A DNA stretch of 64,000 bases from NCBI GenBank assembly GCA_965224415.1, contig CBDCZB010000001.1, positions 1 to 64,000 of the forward strand, in the 5' to 3' direction. Shown here one piece after another: positions 46,064-54,665 of the stretch. This DNA is from DAOUJI01 sp965224415 (GTDB taxonomy: Bacteria > Chloroflexota > Dehalococcoidia > Lucifugimonadales > JAGWBF01). A program made the position numbers and the translations under genes. The notes beneath the pieces were generated by a model. That model ran no database searches and had not been told where the DNA came from. It worked only from the letters and a program-made list of their open reading frames with translations. Position 1 is the first letter of the stretch, and each line of letters begins with the position of its first letter.

Positions 46064-47854
46064 TTAGGGTTCGAGCCACATTGTGGCCCAGTAGAAGTAC
46101 TCCGATAGTGCGGTGTTGGGGTGGAACCCGTGGACGCTTGGATGAAATGCCCACGCCTCACCCGCGCCTATGCTTCCCGTGACGGGGCTGAAGATGTAGG
46201 CCCGGTCCAACAGACGCCTCTGGATGGCTCGGAGCAATTCTGCCCGCCTGATGGGGTCCCGCTCCACGGCCTGGTCGATAATCATGTAGTCAAGGTCATG
46301 GTCTGCATGGGACAGCAGGTTGTTGCGGCTAGGCGCGCCGAACAGCAACGGGAACAGGAAGCTGTTGGGAGTTGTTGCGGGTGGAATGACTCCCAAAGCC
46401 ATCTGATAGTCCCGCTCCCTGAAGACCTTCTGGCTGAATGCCACCGCGTTAACAAATTGCATGGAAGGGGCGAGGCCCACTTCTCTCAAGTCCTGCTCTA
46501 GCCGCTCGGCTTGTTGGAGGTAGATGCCCCCGAAGTCGGCGACAGTCAGATCGAATCGGACTGGGAGAGAAACCTCCAGGGAAGCCAGAAGGCTCATGGC
46601 CTCGATGGAGTCTGCGAAGCAGCACGTCCGCATTTCTTTCCGGTCCACCAGCCAACCGGATTCGACTACGGGCACTCCCAGGGTGACCGTCCCTTGGCCC
46701 TTCCAGAGATCATCCACGTACATCCAGGGGTCGAGGGCCTTCAGCACCGCTTTCCTCACTGCCTCGTCATCGAACGGAGGCTTGGACTGGTTCATGGTCA
46801 GGATCAACCCCGCTCCTGACTGGCGGGAAACGGTCTGGCCGAACTCCACCCCCGACTCCACCAACCGGTCCCAGCCTTGTGCGGGGACTCGCAGCAGCTG
46901 GACCTGCCCGGTGACAAAGGCCGCCAACTGAACGTCCACTCCGCCCTTTACGACAATGAAGGTCAACCTATCCAGGAAGGGCACCGCTTCTTCAAAGTAG
47001 TTAGGGTTCCTGTTAAAGACCGAGGCCACGCCCCTGACCGAGTCCTCCTCGTCCCAAACCCAGGGGCCGGTCCCGATGACAGGACCGTCTTTCAGATCCC
47101 CGCGCGGTCCCACTGCCTCAGGCGCCACGACTTTACTGTGACCGTCGGCAAGGGCCGCCAGAAAATCGGCGTCTGGGAACCCGGGGTTGACGGTGATCAA
47201 CAGGGTTCGATCATCTTCCGCAACTGCCGATTCCAGGTTTCTTAGGATAGAGGAGTTGGCGAAGCCCTCGGTTTTCTGCCGCTCGTAGCTGAACACCACA
47301 TCCTGGGCCGTTAGCTCGCGCCCGCCGACGGGGTGAACGTCATGCCACCTTACCCCTTCACGTAGGGTGAAGCGGTACATGAGCGGATCGTCGTTCACCA
47401 GCTCCCAACCCTGGCAGAGATCGCACTCCAGGAGCAGATTCGGCTGGGGAACGAGGTACGGCGGACCGCTTCGGAGCCTCAGCAGCCTGCTGTAGGCGAT
47501 ACCCGGCCCCAGTGAGGTCAACGTCTCCTGGTTCTCCTGTTGGACATCAAAGTGGGGAAAGTCCGCCAAAGCCAGGCTCGTAAGGCTGCCGCCCTGCTTT
47601 CCGGGAGGCGGCGTAGAAACCACAGGAGTGCGAGTTGGAGCGGCGGTTGGAGGCGGCGATGTGCGAGCAGCCGTGGGTGTGAGGACGTGTGTGGGAGTGA
47701 GTGTAGTCGTTGGCGGAGATGTTGGAGCGTCAGTAGCCAAGGGGACAGGAGTATAGGTGGGGGCCGAGGTTGGAGTCGGTTCGGATGAGCAGGCCTGCGC
47801 CAGCGTCAAGAAGGCCAACACTGCGCACAAGGATGCGGTCGTGTAAGGTGTCAC
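46064..47854 (-). CDS. ABC transporter substrate-binding lipoprotein (dipeptide/SBP_bac_5 type)
   Basis: A 596-residue binding protein. The signal ends in the lipobox 'LAQACSS', then a Thr/Pro-rich linker (residues 45-90) and the SBP_bac_5 fold: 'LLLECDLCQGWELVNDDPLMYRFTLREGVRWHDVHPVGGRELTAQDVVFSYERQ'. The C-terminal 'ERDPIRRAELLRAIQRRLLDRAYIF' is typical. Members bind peptides, sugars or other solutes; no permease or ATPase genes are adjacent, so the partners are elsewhere. GTG 47854 with GGGAG upstream is preferred to a start inside the upstream gene. Confidence 0.88.
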   Translation of the reverse strand: MTPYTTASLCAVLAFLTLAQACSSEPTPTSAPTYTPVPLATDAPTSPPTTTLTPTHVLTPTAARTSPPPTAAPTRTPVVSTPPPGKQGGSLTSLALADFPHFDVQQENQETLTSLGPGIAYSRLLRLRSGPPYLVPQPNLLLECDLCQGWELVNDDPLMYRFTLREGVRWHDVHPVGGRELTAQDVVFSYERQKTEGFANSSILRNLESAVAEDDRTLLITVNPGFPDADFLAALADGHSKVVAPEAVGPRGDLKDGPVIGTGPWVWDEEDSVRGVASVFNRNPNYFEEAVPFLDRLTFIVVKGGVDVQLAAFVTGQVQLLRVPAQGWDRLVESGVEFGQTVSRQSGAGLILTMNQSKPPFDDEAVRKAVLKALDPWMYVDDLWKGQGTVTLGVPVVESGWLVDRKEMRTCCFADSIEAMSLLASLEVSLPVRFDLTVADFGGIYLQQAERLEQDLREVGLAPSMQFVNAVAFSQKVFRERDYQMALGVIPPATTPNSFLFPLLFGAPSRNNLLSHADHDLDYMIIDQAVERDPIRRAELLRAIQRRLLDRAYIFSPVTGSIGAGEAWAFHPSVHGFHPNTALSEYFYWATMWLEP

Positions 47855-47861
47855 GCTGCGC

Positions 47862-48890
47862 TTAGCTCCCGGTCCCTCCCAGGGACGGGGTGGGTTGGGC
47901 GCCTCCATCGGCCTCGCGCCCCCTGACGGGGCTGAGCCAGATTTTGGAAAAGAAGGGCACGGCCACCACTATGGGAGGCAGGAAAACCACGGCATGTAGG
48001 ACGATGGCGTAGCTGAACGCCTGCTCCTGGGGCACGTCGAAGGCCCGTAGCACGTACACCACGGCGAACTCGAATGTGCCGGCGGCGGCGGGAAGCCCCG
48101 GCAGGGCCGTGGAGAAGTATAGGGTGCCCAGTATCGCGACGGTGGCGACAAACATCGAAATTCCCAAACCCATGCCGTAGGCTAGCGCCCATGCCGACAG
48201 ACCCAGAACGACCCAATGGCCCGCGGTCAGCAGGGAGGACAAAAGCAGAGTCCTCTTTGACTTTACCAATGCCTCCACCGCATTGACCGTGGTCCGTAGA
48301 AGTGGGACCTTGTCCACCGCATTGGCCCGGCCCAGCCACACAGCCAGGGGTATGACCAGCACGACGCCCATGGCAAACACGAACGCGCCTATCACGTAAA
48401 GTGCGAACTGCCATGCGCCGGGAAGCAGGACAAGCCCTGCCATCAAAATCGATGAGGTGATGACCATGTCCAACACCCGCTCCATAGCGAGCGTTGCCAA
48501 AGCCACGCCGCCGTTCACCTTGTAGCGCAGGGTGAGCAGGCCCAATTGTGCTCCCTCGCTGACCCACCGCACCGGAGCCAGGTTGTTCAGCCCTATCCCC
48601 GCGTTCTGGACCAGGAGCAGTCGTTGGAAGGAGACCTCTCGTTCCGGGAAAAGCACGTGCCACCTGTAAGCCCGGATTAAAGAGGCGCAGATGAAGATTA
48701 GCAGAGATATGAACGCCCAGACCGCGGGAAAGGTCCCAAACTGGTCCGCGGCCAGACCCCAGTCCATGCCTTTGACAGAAAGCCATCCCAGGCCGACGCT
48801 TACCCCGACGCCAAGCGCCACCCTGGCGGGTGTCTCCCACACCAGCCGTTTAACCTGTACCCCTATCCGTATGACAGAATCCACAAGCAT
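47862..48890 (-). CDS. Lysylphosphatidylglycerol-synthase-like flippase domain protein (UPF0104)
   Basis: A 342-residue integral membrane protein with about eight helices, in the UPF0104/AglD C-terminal family. 'AYRWHVLFPEREVSFQRLLLVQNAGIGLNNLAPVRWVSEGAQLGLL' matches the family's conserved loop. 'STALPGLPAAAGTFEFAVVYVLRAF' is the second signature. The role is probably lipid or polyprenyl translocation. ATG 48890 is chosen over GTG 48920. Confidence 0.82.
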   Translation of the reverse strand: MLVDSVIRIGVQVKRLVWETPARVALGVGVSVGLGWLSVKGMDWGLAADQFGTFPAVWAFISLLIFICASLIRAYRWHVLFPEREVSFQRLLLVQNAGIGLNNLAPVRWVSEGAQLGLLTLRYKVNGGVALATLAMERVLDMVITSSILMAGLVLLPGAWQFALYVIGAFVFAMGVVLVIPLAVWLGRANAVDKVPLLRTTVNAVEALVKSKRTLLLSSLLTAGHWVVLGLSAWALAYGMGLGISMFVATVAILGTLYFSTALPGLPAAAGTFEFAVVYVLRAFDVPQEQAFSYAIVLHAVVFLPPIVVAVPFFSKIWLSPVRGREADGGAQPTPSLGGTGS

Positions 48891-48963
48891 GGCGCCTGGC
48901 CTTGTACCCAGAGTCGGCACTAGTATAAAGTAACTATACCAATACGCCCATAGGCGGCTTCAC

Positions 48964-49729
48964 ATGCTTTGTGACTCCCATACTCATCTTGACGAATACC
49001 TGGCCGGAGAGGTCCCCGAGATACTGGATCGGGCCTCCGAGGCGGGCGTGGACCTGGTTGTGTGCGCGGGGGTGACGGGTGGAATCTTCCTCGGCCTGCA
49101 TCAGTCTTGCCGAAACCCACCGCTCATTCTACGCCGGTGTAGGCATCCACCCGATGAACCTAGAAGGCCCTGTGGACGACGCCATATATGCATCTTTGAG
49201 GGACATGGCCGCCGAACACGAAAAGGTCGTGTGCATCAGCGAGATAGGGCTGGACTATCAACCCACTTCTCCCGACCACAAGACTCAGGAGCAGGCGTTC
49301 AGGGCCCAGATACGATTGGCCAAAGAGCTCGACCTGCCCATCATCTTCCATTCCAGGGAATCCCACCCCGACGCTCTGCGCATACTGCGGGAGGAGGACA
49401 CTGCCGGCCTTGGCGTGATCATGCACTACTTCCAAGCCGACGAGGAGACGGGCAGGGAAGCCATAGACTCGGGATTCTTCATATCGCTGGCGCGTCCGTT
49501 GACCCGTCTGCCGGAACTTCAGGAAACCGTCAAGAACCTGCCGCTAGAAAGCATGGTCTTAGAGTCGGACTCGGCCCCACAGCCTTTCAAGAAACACCGC
49601 TACAACTGGACGGAGCCCAGGCACGTCAAGGACGTGGCGGACAAGCTGGCTGAAATCAAAGACGTCCCCGTCGAGGAAATAGCCCGGGTCACTTCATCCA
49701 ACCTGCGGGGCATCTTGCGGCTCAGCTAG
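48964..49729 (+). pseudogene. tatD: TatD-family DNase with frameshift
   Basis: The N-terminus 'MLCDSHTHLDEYLAGEVPEILDRASEAGVDLVVCAGVT' is a normal TatD start with the metal-binding HxH. At about 49075-49079 an extra G shifts the frame, after which the TatD sequence continues one frame over: 'FYAGVGIHPMNLEGP', 'VCISEIGLDYQPTSPDHKTQEQAFRAQIRLAKELDLPIIFHSRES' and 'GTSSNLRGILRLS'-type end. All metal ligands are encoded apart from the shift. Either a recent inactivating insertion in a G-run or a sequencing error in GACGGGTGG; the two cannot be told apart here. Confidence 0.85.
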
Positions 49730-49777
49730 TTCCGGCCAGCCACAGATATCATTTCCTGCTTAGGCCTGAAAGCCGCA

Positions 49778-50179
49778 TTACCCCATGCGGACGCTCTGCA
49801 CTACGACACCCAGACCTGACGCCCTCGCAAGCCGTCCGTCGGCGGTCAACAGAGGGATGCCGTGGACCCTGGCAGCGGCGACGTAGAACGCATCGTAAGC
49901 GCTGATGTTCCTGTGGTGTTGCCAGGCCAATCGGCCCAAGGACCGGTGAGAGATACGGTCCACCGCCCAATGTTCCAGGTCTTCTACGACCATTAGTGCC
50001 CGCGCCTCTTCAAGATGCCCGTTCAGGACTGCCCGACGCAACACCGACAAGACTTCTGCGTCCATCAGTTCCGGCGCAGCCAATGACGCTCCCTCTATTA
50101 TGTCGGCGACTGTCAGGCCAAGGGGAGTCCTCAGAAGATACTCGACCGCGACGGACGCATCGACGACATATCTGCTCAC
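49778..50179 (-). CDS. PIN-domain ribonuclease toxin
   Basis: A 133-residue PIN-domain protein of the VapC/FitB type. Acidic residues for metal binding: D7 in 'RYVVDASVAVEYLL', E in 'PELMDAEVLSVL', D in 'ISAYDAFYVAAARVHG' and D in 'LLTADGRLAR'. GTG 50179 overlaps the antitoxin stop by four bases (GTGA), the normal arrangement. It would cleave tRNA or other RNA when not held by its antitoxin. Confidence 0.9.
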   Translation of the reverse strand: MSRYVVDASVAVEYLLRTPLGLTVADIIEGASLAAPELMDAEVLSVLRRAVLNGHLEEARALMVVEDLEHWAVDRISHRSLGRLAWQHHRNISAYDAFYVAAARVHGIPLLTADGRLARASGLGVVVQSVRMG

Positions 50180-50409
50180 GCTGTCTCCACGTCGCGAACC
50201 CCGCGTTCCTCCGCCAGGAGAACGGCCGCTTCTACGCCCAGGTCTGTCCTGGGGCGTTGGGCCAGCCGCTTCCGCCACTCCCACCTCTCCAACTCCCGCT
50301 CAACGGCGACGAGCACCGCGGCGCTCATGGTGCAGTTGTTATCACGCGCATGTCGTCGGAGGCGCTCGTGCAGGTCGTCCGGCATGTTTCTTACTTGTAG
50401 ATTGGCCAT
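50176..50409 (-). CDS. Ribbon-helix-helix antitoxin (FitA/VapB-like)
   Basis: A 77-residue antitoxin. 'MANLQVRNMPDDLHERLRRHARDNNCTMSAAVLVAVERELERWEW' is an Arc-type ribbon-helix-helix DNA-binding region, and the tail binds the PIN toxin. ATG 50409 begins inside an inverted repeat that looks like its own operator. No ribosome site precedes it and TATATT lies about 8-13 bases upstream, so the mRNA may be leaderless. Confidence 0.85.
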   Translation of the reverse strand: MANLQVRNMPDDLHERLRRHARDNNCTMSAAVLVAVERELERWEWRKRLAQRPRTDLGVEAAVLLAEERGVRDVETA

Positions 50410-50429
50410 ATCATGAATATAGCATGATA
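50409..50429 (-). promoter_or_regulatory. Operator and promoter of the PIN/RHH module
   Basis: TATCATG and CATGATA form a perfect 7-bp inverted repeat around a 7-bp spacer that contains the -10-like TATATT on the minus strand. It covers the antitoxin start, the place where RHH antitoxins bind to repress themselves. Confidence 0.65.
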
Positions 50430-50489
50430 CTGGCATGAAAACAACGGACCTTTACCCCTATCCTCAAGAGAAGGCTGACATCCGGCTCA

Positions 50490-50537
50490 TTGACACTCCC
50501 GATTAGGTCTGTTAGGTTCTATTAGAACACCTGTTTC
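50490..50537 (+). promoter_or_regulatory. lexA promoter with SOS-like operator
   Basis: TTGACA (50490-50495) and a weak TAGGTT (50513-50518) are 17 bp apart. Downstream lies the palindrome GTTCTATTAGAAC (50516-50528), merged with AGAAC-ACCT-GTTTC (50524-50537). The second matches the 58101-58124 palindrome at most positions, so LexA probably represses its own gene here. Confidence 0.65.
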
Positions 50538-50564
50538 CAGCCTCGACTATCGAAAGGCACGGCC

Positions 50565-51224
50565 ATGCTAAGAAAAAAGGACCCGTCTCCCCGGCAGCAA
50601 CGCATGTTGGAATTCATTCGCAGCTTCTTTGACGAGAACGGAAGGCCCCCCACGGTTCGGGACATACAGAAGGCCTGCGACATCAGCTCGACGTCCGTCG
50701 TGGACTACAACCTGCGTCTGCTGGAACGGGACGGCCACCTAACGCGCAAACCGGACATTGCCCGGGGCATTGAGCTTCCCGATTACCATGCCAATGCGCG
50801 GACCGCTCCCGAGCTGATACGGGCGCCGGTGCTTGGCTTCATCACAGCCGGCCAGCCCGCTCCTGTCATGGAAGCTGACGCCTGGACGGACTCGGACTCC
50901 CAGGAAACTCTGGAGCTGACCCAGGACATCCTCCGCGTTAAGGGGCAGGTCTACGCTCTCAGAGTCCGAGGAACCTCTATGATAGACGCCTTGGTGGACG
51001 ACGGGGACATTGTTCTCATCGAGCCGATGACGCAAGCCAACAACGGCGACATGGTGGTGGCCCGGCTCAAAATGGAGAATGAGACCACCCTGAAGCGGCT
51101 ATACGTAGAAGGCGACAAAGTGCGCCTTCAGCCTGCCAACAGCCAGATGGAGCCCATCTACTGCCAAGCGGAAAACGTAGAGGTGCAGGGGAGGGTAGTC
51201 GGGGTTATACGGGCGCTGGTCTAA
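50565..51224 (+). CDS. lexA: LexA repressor
   Basis: A 219-residue SOS repressor. The N-terminal winged helix is 'ERMLEFIRSFF'-like ('QRMLEFIRSFFDENGRPPTVRDIQKACDISSTSVVDYNLRLLERDGHL'). The self-cleavage site is Ala-Gly in 'FITAGQPAP', the nucleophile Ser in 'RGTSMIDALVDDGD' and the Lys in 'TTLKRLYVEGD'. RecA-stimulated self-cleavage releases SOS genes. Probable targets in the window are imuB and the HTH gene at 57767. Confidence 0.95.
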   Translation: MLRKKDPSPRQQRMLEFIRSFFDENGRPPTVRDIQKACDISSTSVVDYNLRLLERDGHLTRKPDIARGIELPDYHANARTAPELIRAPVLGFITAGQPAPVMEADAWTDSDSQETLELTQDILRVKGQVYALRVRGTSMIDALVDDGDIVLIEPMTQANNGDMVVARLKMENETTLKRLYVEGDKVRLQPANSQMEPIYCQAENVEVQGRVVGVIRALV

Positions 51225-51227
51225 AGG

Positions 51228-51371
51228 CTAGTCGGAGGACGGGAGCTTTTTAGGCTGCTGAAGCTCCATCTCCAATTCGCAGCACTGGACTACACCCTCA
51301 CCGGTCTTGGTGCACAGGATCATGGTCCCGCAGGTCTCACAGACGTAACGCTTACCTAGCTGATTCGCCAT
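51228..51371 (-). CDS. Desulforedoxin-like protein 1
   Basis: A 47-residue protein: 'GKRYVCETCGTMILCTKTGEG', then a vicinal CC. The C-x2-C plus CC spacing is that of desulforedoxin, a 36-residue rubredoxin-like FeS4 protein. The tail adds about nine extra residues. ATG 51371. It ends 3 bp from the lexA stop, convergent. Probably an electron carrier; the short reading frame is easy for gene callers to miss. Confidence 0.85.
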   Translation of the reverse strand: MANQLGKRYVCETCGTMILCTKTGEGVVQCCELEMELQQPKKLPSSD

Positions 51372-51401
51372 CGGATGCTCCGTTCAACCTCTAAAGCTCT
51401 A

Positions 51402-51518
51402 CTACTTCAGGTCCATAGGCTGGCTGCAGCACATGATGGAGCCGTCGCCCGCCTTGGTCACTATAAACTCTGAGCCGCACTGGCCGCAGATGTAACGTTT
51501 CCCGGTCTCGTTCGCCAC
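51402..51518 (-). CDS. Desulforedoxin-like protein 2
   Basis: A 38-residue paralogue starting at GTG 51518 (AGAGGT upstream): 'ANETGKRYICGQCGSEFIVTK' then 'CC' and a short tail. Length and the four Cys match desulforedoxin closely. It lies 30 bp upstream of the other copy. Tandem desulforedoxin genes may form hetero- or homodimers that bind one Fe each. Confidence 0.88.
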   Translation of the reverse strand: MANETGKRYICGQCGSEFIVTKAGDGSIMCCSQPMDLK

Positions 51519-51625
51519 TTGGGGTCTACCTCTGAATAAAGCGATTTTCGGACTATCATTATATCCAGGCGTCAGGAGAGGGTCAACCTGGACGCCTAGC
51601 GGCGAAGCCACTTCTCATAACGTGA

Positions 51626-51634
51626 TGATATAAT
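51626..51634 (+). promoter_or_regulatory. Extended -10 promoter of the ankyrin/PQQ lipoprotein gene
   Basis: TGA-TATAAT is an extended -10 without a clear -35, 60 bp ahead of ATG 51694. It lies within the inverted repeat GTGAT...ATCAC (51622-51637). Confidence 0.4.
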
Positions 51635-51693
51635 CACCTGCCTTGACCTCGGCGTCGTTGCGTAGTCGGAAACCCTGTCTGAAAGGCCCCACA

Positions 51694-53790
51694 ATGAAGC
51701 AGGTTAGGCCCAAATCCGCCGTAGCCTGGATTCTTGCGCTGTCGGCGGCCCTGCTGGTGGCTACCGCCGCCTGCGGCGGCGACACACCTGCTGAACCCAC
51801 CGCAACGCCGCAACCCACTCCGACCGCCGCCAAGCTGACGCCAACTCCGACAACCGCAGCGCCGCCCACCTTGACCGCCACCGCCGCACCTCCCACATCG
51901 ACACCCGAGGCGCGCCCCACCCCGCCCGACATTCCGATTATTGACGCCGTGGCGTCTGGGAACATCGAGGCCGTCAAGGGGCATATCGAGGCCGGGACGG
52001 ACATCAACGGAGTGTTCCTGGAAACTCAGGGGCCGGGTTACGGGGCCTTTCCGTTGCACATGGCAGCCGTTACCCGCAACGAAGCAATCGCCCTGCTGCT
52101 CTTGGACAACGGGGCCGACATCGAACTCAGGGCCAAGGACAGCTCCGGTGGGACGCCACTGCAATGGGCGGCTTACGTAGGGGCCGGCGACATGGTTGAG
52201 TTTCTGGTCCAGGCAGGCGCCGATGTGAACACCCTCGACAACAACGGATACACCGCCATCGACACCGTCGTGGTCTCTCCAGACGTGGAATTCGAGGCCA
52301 GGCGGCGAATCACCACGTTCCTCCGGGGCAAAGGCGGAAAAACCGGCGTCGAGACGTTCGTTTACTCGCCCCGGACACCGCCTCCCGGCTTGGAGATTAC
52401 CGCCGAGTGGGCAGCGCCCAACTACGACAACTCCAGTTCCAGGGCCACGACCGAGTCCAGCATAAATTCTGGGAACGTTCACCAGCTCACCGAAGCGTGG
52501 CGCTACCCACTGCCCCTAAGCCCGGGCTCAGGCGCCGCAGCCACCACACCCATAGTGGTAGACGGCACGGTCTACTTGGGTGACCTGAACACCAACGTCC
52601 ACGCCATAGACCTGGTCAGCGGCGAGCGCAAGTGGCTGGCTCCTTCGGACGCACCTGTCTTCGGGCCCAGCGGGGTCGCTGTCGTCGACGGCAAGGTGTT
52701 CGCCAATAAGGCCGGATGGGGGATCGCCGCCTACGCCGCCGAGACCGGAAGGGAGCTGTGGGCTACCCCAATCCTGATGAACGGGGGCGCCGTCAATATC
52801 CAGCCGACTGTGGCCGACGGCAAGGTGCTGGCCGCCACGTCCTCTCTCTCACAGCCCGGCGCCAGAGGCACGCTGTACGCGCTGGACCAGCAAACGGGCG
52901 ACATCCTCTGGTCCTTCAACACCATCGAATCGAACGACGTTTGGGGCCGCCCTGACATCAACAGCGGCGGTGGGGCATGGTATCCGCCGTCCATCGACAT
53001 AGACCGGCGAGTGTCCTACTGGGGCATCTCCAACCCGTATCCTTTCCCAGGGGCCGCAGGCTTCCCCAACGGCTCCAGCCGGCCGGGAGACAACAAGTGG
53101 ACGGACTCGATCCTGTCCATCGACCTCGACACAGGTGAGCTAAAGTGGGGCCACCAGGCGATCCCTCACGACATATTCGACCGGGACGCCGTCATCACCG
53201 CCCTCGCTGAACTAGACGACGGACGCCAAGTCGTCATCAGCACGGGCAAGATGGGGCGTGTCATAGGATTGGACGTCGACGGCAAAGTGATGTGGGACAT
53301 CCCCGTCGGCATGCACAAAAACGACCACCTGACTTCGTTCGAGGGATCGATTGACGTATTGCCGGGAGCGGCCGGCGGAGTGGTGACTCCCATCGCCGCC
53401 GCGGACGGAGCTGTCTACGTCTCGGTGGTCAACGCCCCCATAACCTATTCCAGCCCCGAGGAGTCCAGTCCGGGCGCTGCCGCCCGTCTGGGTTCGTTCA
53501 ACAGCCAGCTTGTGGCAATCGACGCTGCCACCGGCGAGATTATATGGGACGTGCAGCTTCCCGGAGACTCTTTCGGAGGCGCGACTGTGGTCAACGACCT
53601 GGTGTTCACTTCCGTGCTGTCGGGCCGGATTCTCGTCTACAAGCGGGAAACCGGCGAACTGGTATGGAGCCACCAGGCTCCGGGCGGAATCAACGCCTGG
53701 CCAGCAATAGTCGGCCCCATGCTGTTGATGCCCATCGGTTTTGGCAACCCGCCTATGCTGCTGGCGTTGGAGCTTCCCGTAGACGGCTAG
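51694..53790 (+). CDS. Ankyrin-repeat / PQQ-like beta-propeller lipoprotein
   Basis: A 698-residue secreted lipoprotein. The signal ends at the lipobox 'VATAACGG', followed by a Thr/Pro-rich linker to about residue 85. Then come three ankyrin repeats: 'DAVASGNIEAVKGHIEAGTDING', 'FPLHMAAVTRNEAIALLLLDNGADIELRAKD' and 'TPLQWAAYVGAGDMVEFLVQAGADVNTLDNNGYTAID'. The rest is a PQQ-type propeller with repeated 'VYLGDLNTNVHAIDLVSGERKW' blades. The propeller resembles quinoprotein dehydrogenases but shows no adjacent Cys disulfide or clear Ca/PQQ ligands, so it may only bind ligand. The ankyrin-propeller fusion is unusual. Confidence 0.85.
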   Translation: MKQVRPKSAVAWILALSAALLVATAACGGDTPAEPTATPQPTPTAAKLTPTPTTAAPPTLTATAAPPTSTPEARPTPPDIPIIDAVASGNIEAVKGHIEAGTDINGVFLETQGPGYGAFPLHMAAVTRNEAIALLLLDNGADIELRAKDSSGGTPLQWAAYVGAGDMVEFLVQAGADVNTLDNNGYTAIDTVVVSPDVEFEARRRITTFLRGKGGKTGVETFVYSPRTPPPGLEITAEWAAPNYDNSSSRATTESSINSGNVHQLTEAWRYPLPLSPGSGAAATTPIVVDGTVYLGDLNTNVHAIDLVSGERKWLAPSDAPVFGPSGVAVVDGKVFANKAGWGIAAYAAETGRELWATPILMNGGAVNIQPTVADGKVLAATSSLSQPGARGTLYALDQQTGDILWSFNTIESNDVWGRPDINSGGGAWYPPSIDIDRRVSYWGISNPYPFPGAAGFPNGSSRPGDNKWTDSILSIDLDTGELKWGHQAIPHDIFDRDAVITALAELDDGRQVVISTGKMGRVIGLDVDGKVMWDIPVGMHKNDHLTSFEGSIDVLPGAAGGVVTPIAAADGAVYVSVVNAPITYSSPEESSPGAAARLGSFNSQLVAIDAATGEIIWDVQLPGDSFGGATVVNDLVFTSVLSGRILVYKRETGELVWSHQAPGGINAWPAIVGPMLLMPIGFGNPPMLLALELPVDG

Positions 53791-53810
53791 GTCTGAGAGG
53801 GTAAGTCGCC

Positions 53811-54647
53811 TTATTCGAGCAGCACATTGTCTACGAGCCGGGCTTTGCCGATGCGCACGGCGGTGGAGACCATGGCCTGGGGCGCGGTCTCGTCCAACTC
53901 TTCCAGGGTCACAGAGTCGGCCACGCTTACGTAGTCGACGCTTGAAACCAGGGGTTCAGAGTCCAGCACGGCCTTCATCTCCGCGCGGAGCGCATCACAC
54001 CTGGTCTCACCCTGCCGCCACAAGTCCACAGCTCTATTGAGCGCGTTGTAAATCACCGGAGCGGCCTGCCTCTCGTCGGGCGTCAAGTACACGTTCCGGC
54101 TGCTCATGGCCAGCCCGCCCTCTTCCCGCACCGTAGGCACAGCCACGATTTCCACGCCCATGTCCAAGTCCTTCACCATGCGACTGATCACCGCCAGCTG
54201 CTGGCCGTCCTTCCGGCCAAAGTAGGCGCGGTCGGGCCTCACGATGTTGAACAGCTTAGCGACCACGGTGGCCACGCCCCGGAAGTGGCCGGGGCGAACC
54301 GCTCCTTCGAGGACTTCCGAGGTCTTTTCCACCTCAATCCAGGCGTCGAACCCTGGAGGGTACATCTCTTCGGGGGTCGGGGCAAAAACCAGGTCAACTC
54401 CTTCATTCCTAAGGAGGGACAAGTCTGTGTCCATGTCCCGGGGGTAGGAGCCCAGGTCCTCTCCAGGCCCGAACTGGGATGGGTTGACGAATATGGACAC
54501 TACGGCAACGTCGTTTTCGCTCCGGGCCCTGCGCACCAGAGTCAAGTGCCCTTCATGGAGGCTGCCCATGGTGGGGACCAGGCCCAGCGACTCGGCAACC
54601 TTGACTCTGGCCTCCCTGAAGCTTCGAACGGTGTCCAGGACCTCCAT
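53811..54647 (-). CDS. panC: Pantothenate synthetase PanC
   Basis: A 278-residue enzyme joining pantoate and beta-alanine with ATP. 'VPTMGSLHEGHLTLVRRAR' is the HIGH-like nucleotide motif, 'FVNPSQFGPGEDLGSYPRDMDTDL' follows, 'YFGRKDGQQLAVI' and 'REEGGLAMSSRNVYL' hold substrate and KMSKS-like residues. It follows panB by 18 bp. The two make the vitamin B5 branch to CoA. Confidence 0.97.
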   Translation of the reverse strand: MEVLDTVRSFREARVKVAESLGLVPTMGSLHEGHLTLVRRARSENDVAVVSIFVNPSQFGPGEDLGSYPRDMDTDLSLLRNEGVDLVFAPTPEEMYPPGFDAWIEVEKTSEVLEGAVRPGHFRGVATVVAKLFNIVRPDRAYFGRKDGQQLAVISRMVKDLDMGVEIVAVPTVREEGGLAMSSRNVYLTPDERQAAPVIYNALNRAVDLWRQGETRCDALRAEMKAVLDSEPLVSSVDYVSVADSVTLEELDETAPQAMVSTAVRIGKARLVDNVLLE

Positions 54648-54665
54648 CGCTAAAGCTCCGGTTTC

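Noticed and set aside
46000..46080. GGTTCGAGCC sequence resembling a tRNA T-arm
   Set aside because: No acceptor, D or anticodon arm can be formed around it, and it overlaps the end of the lipoprotein gene.
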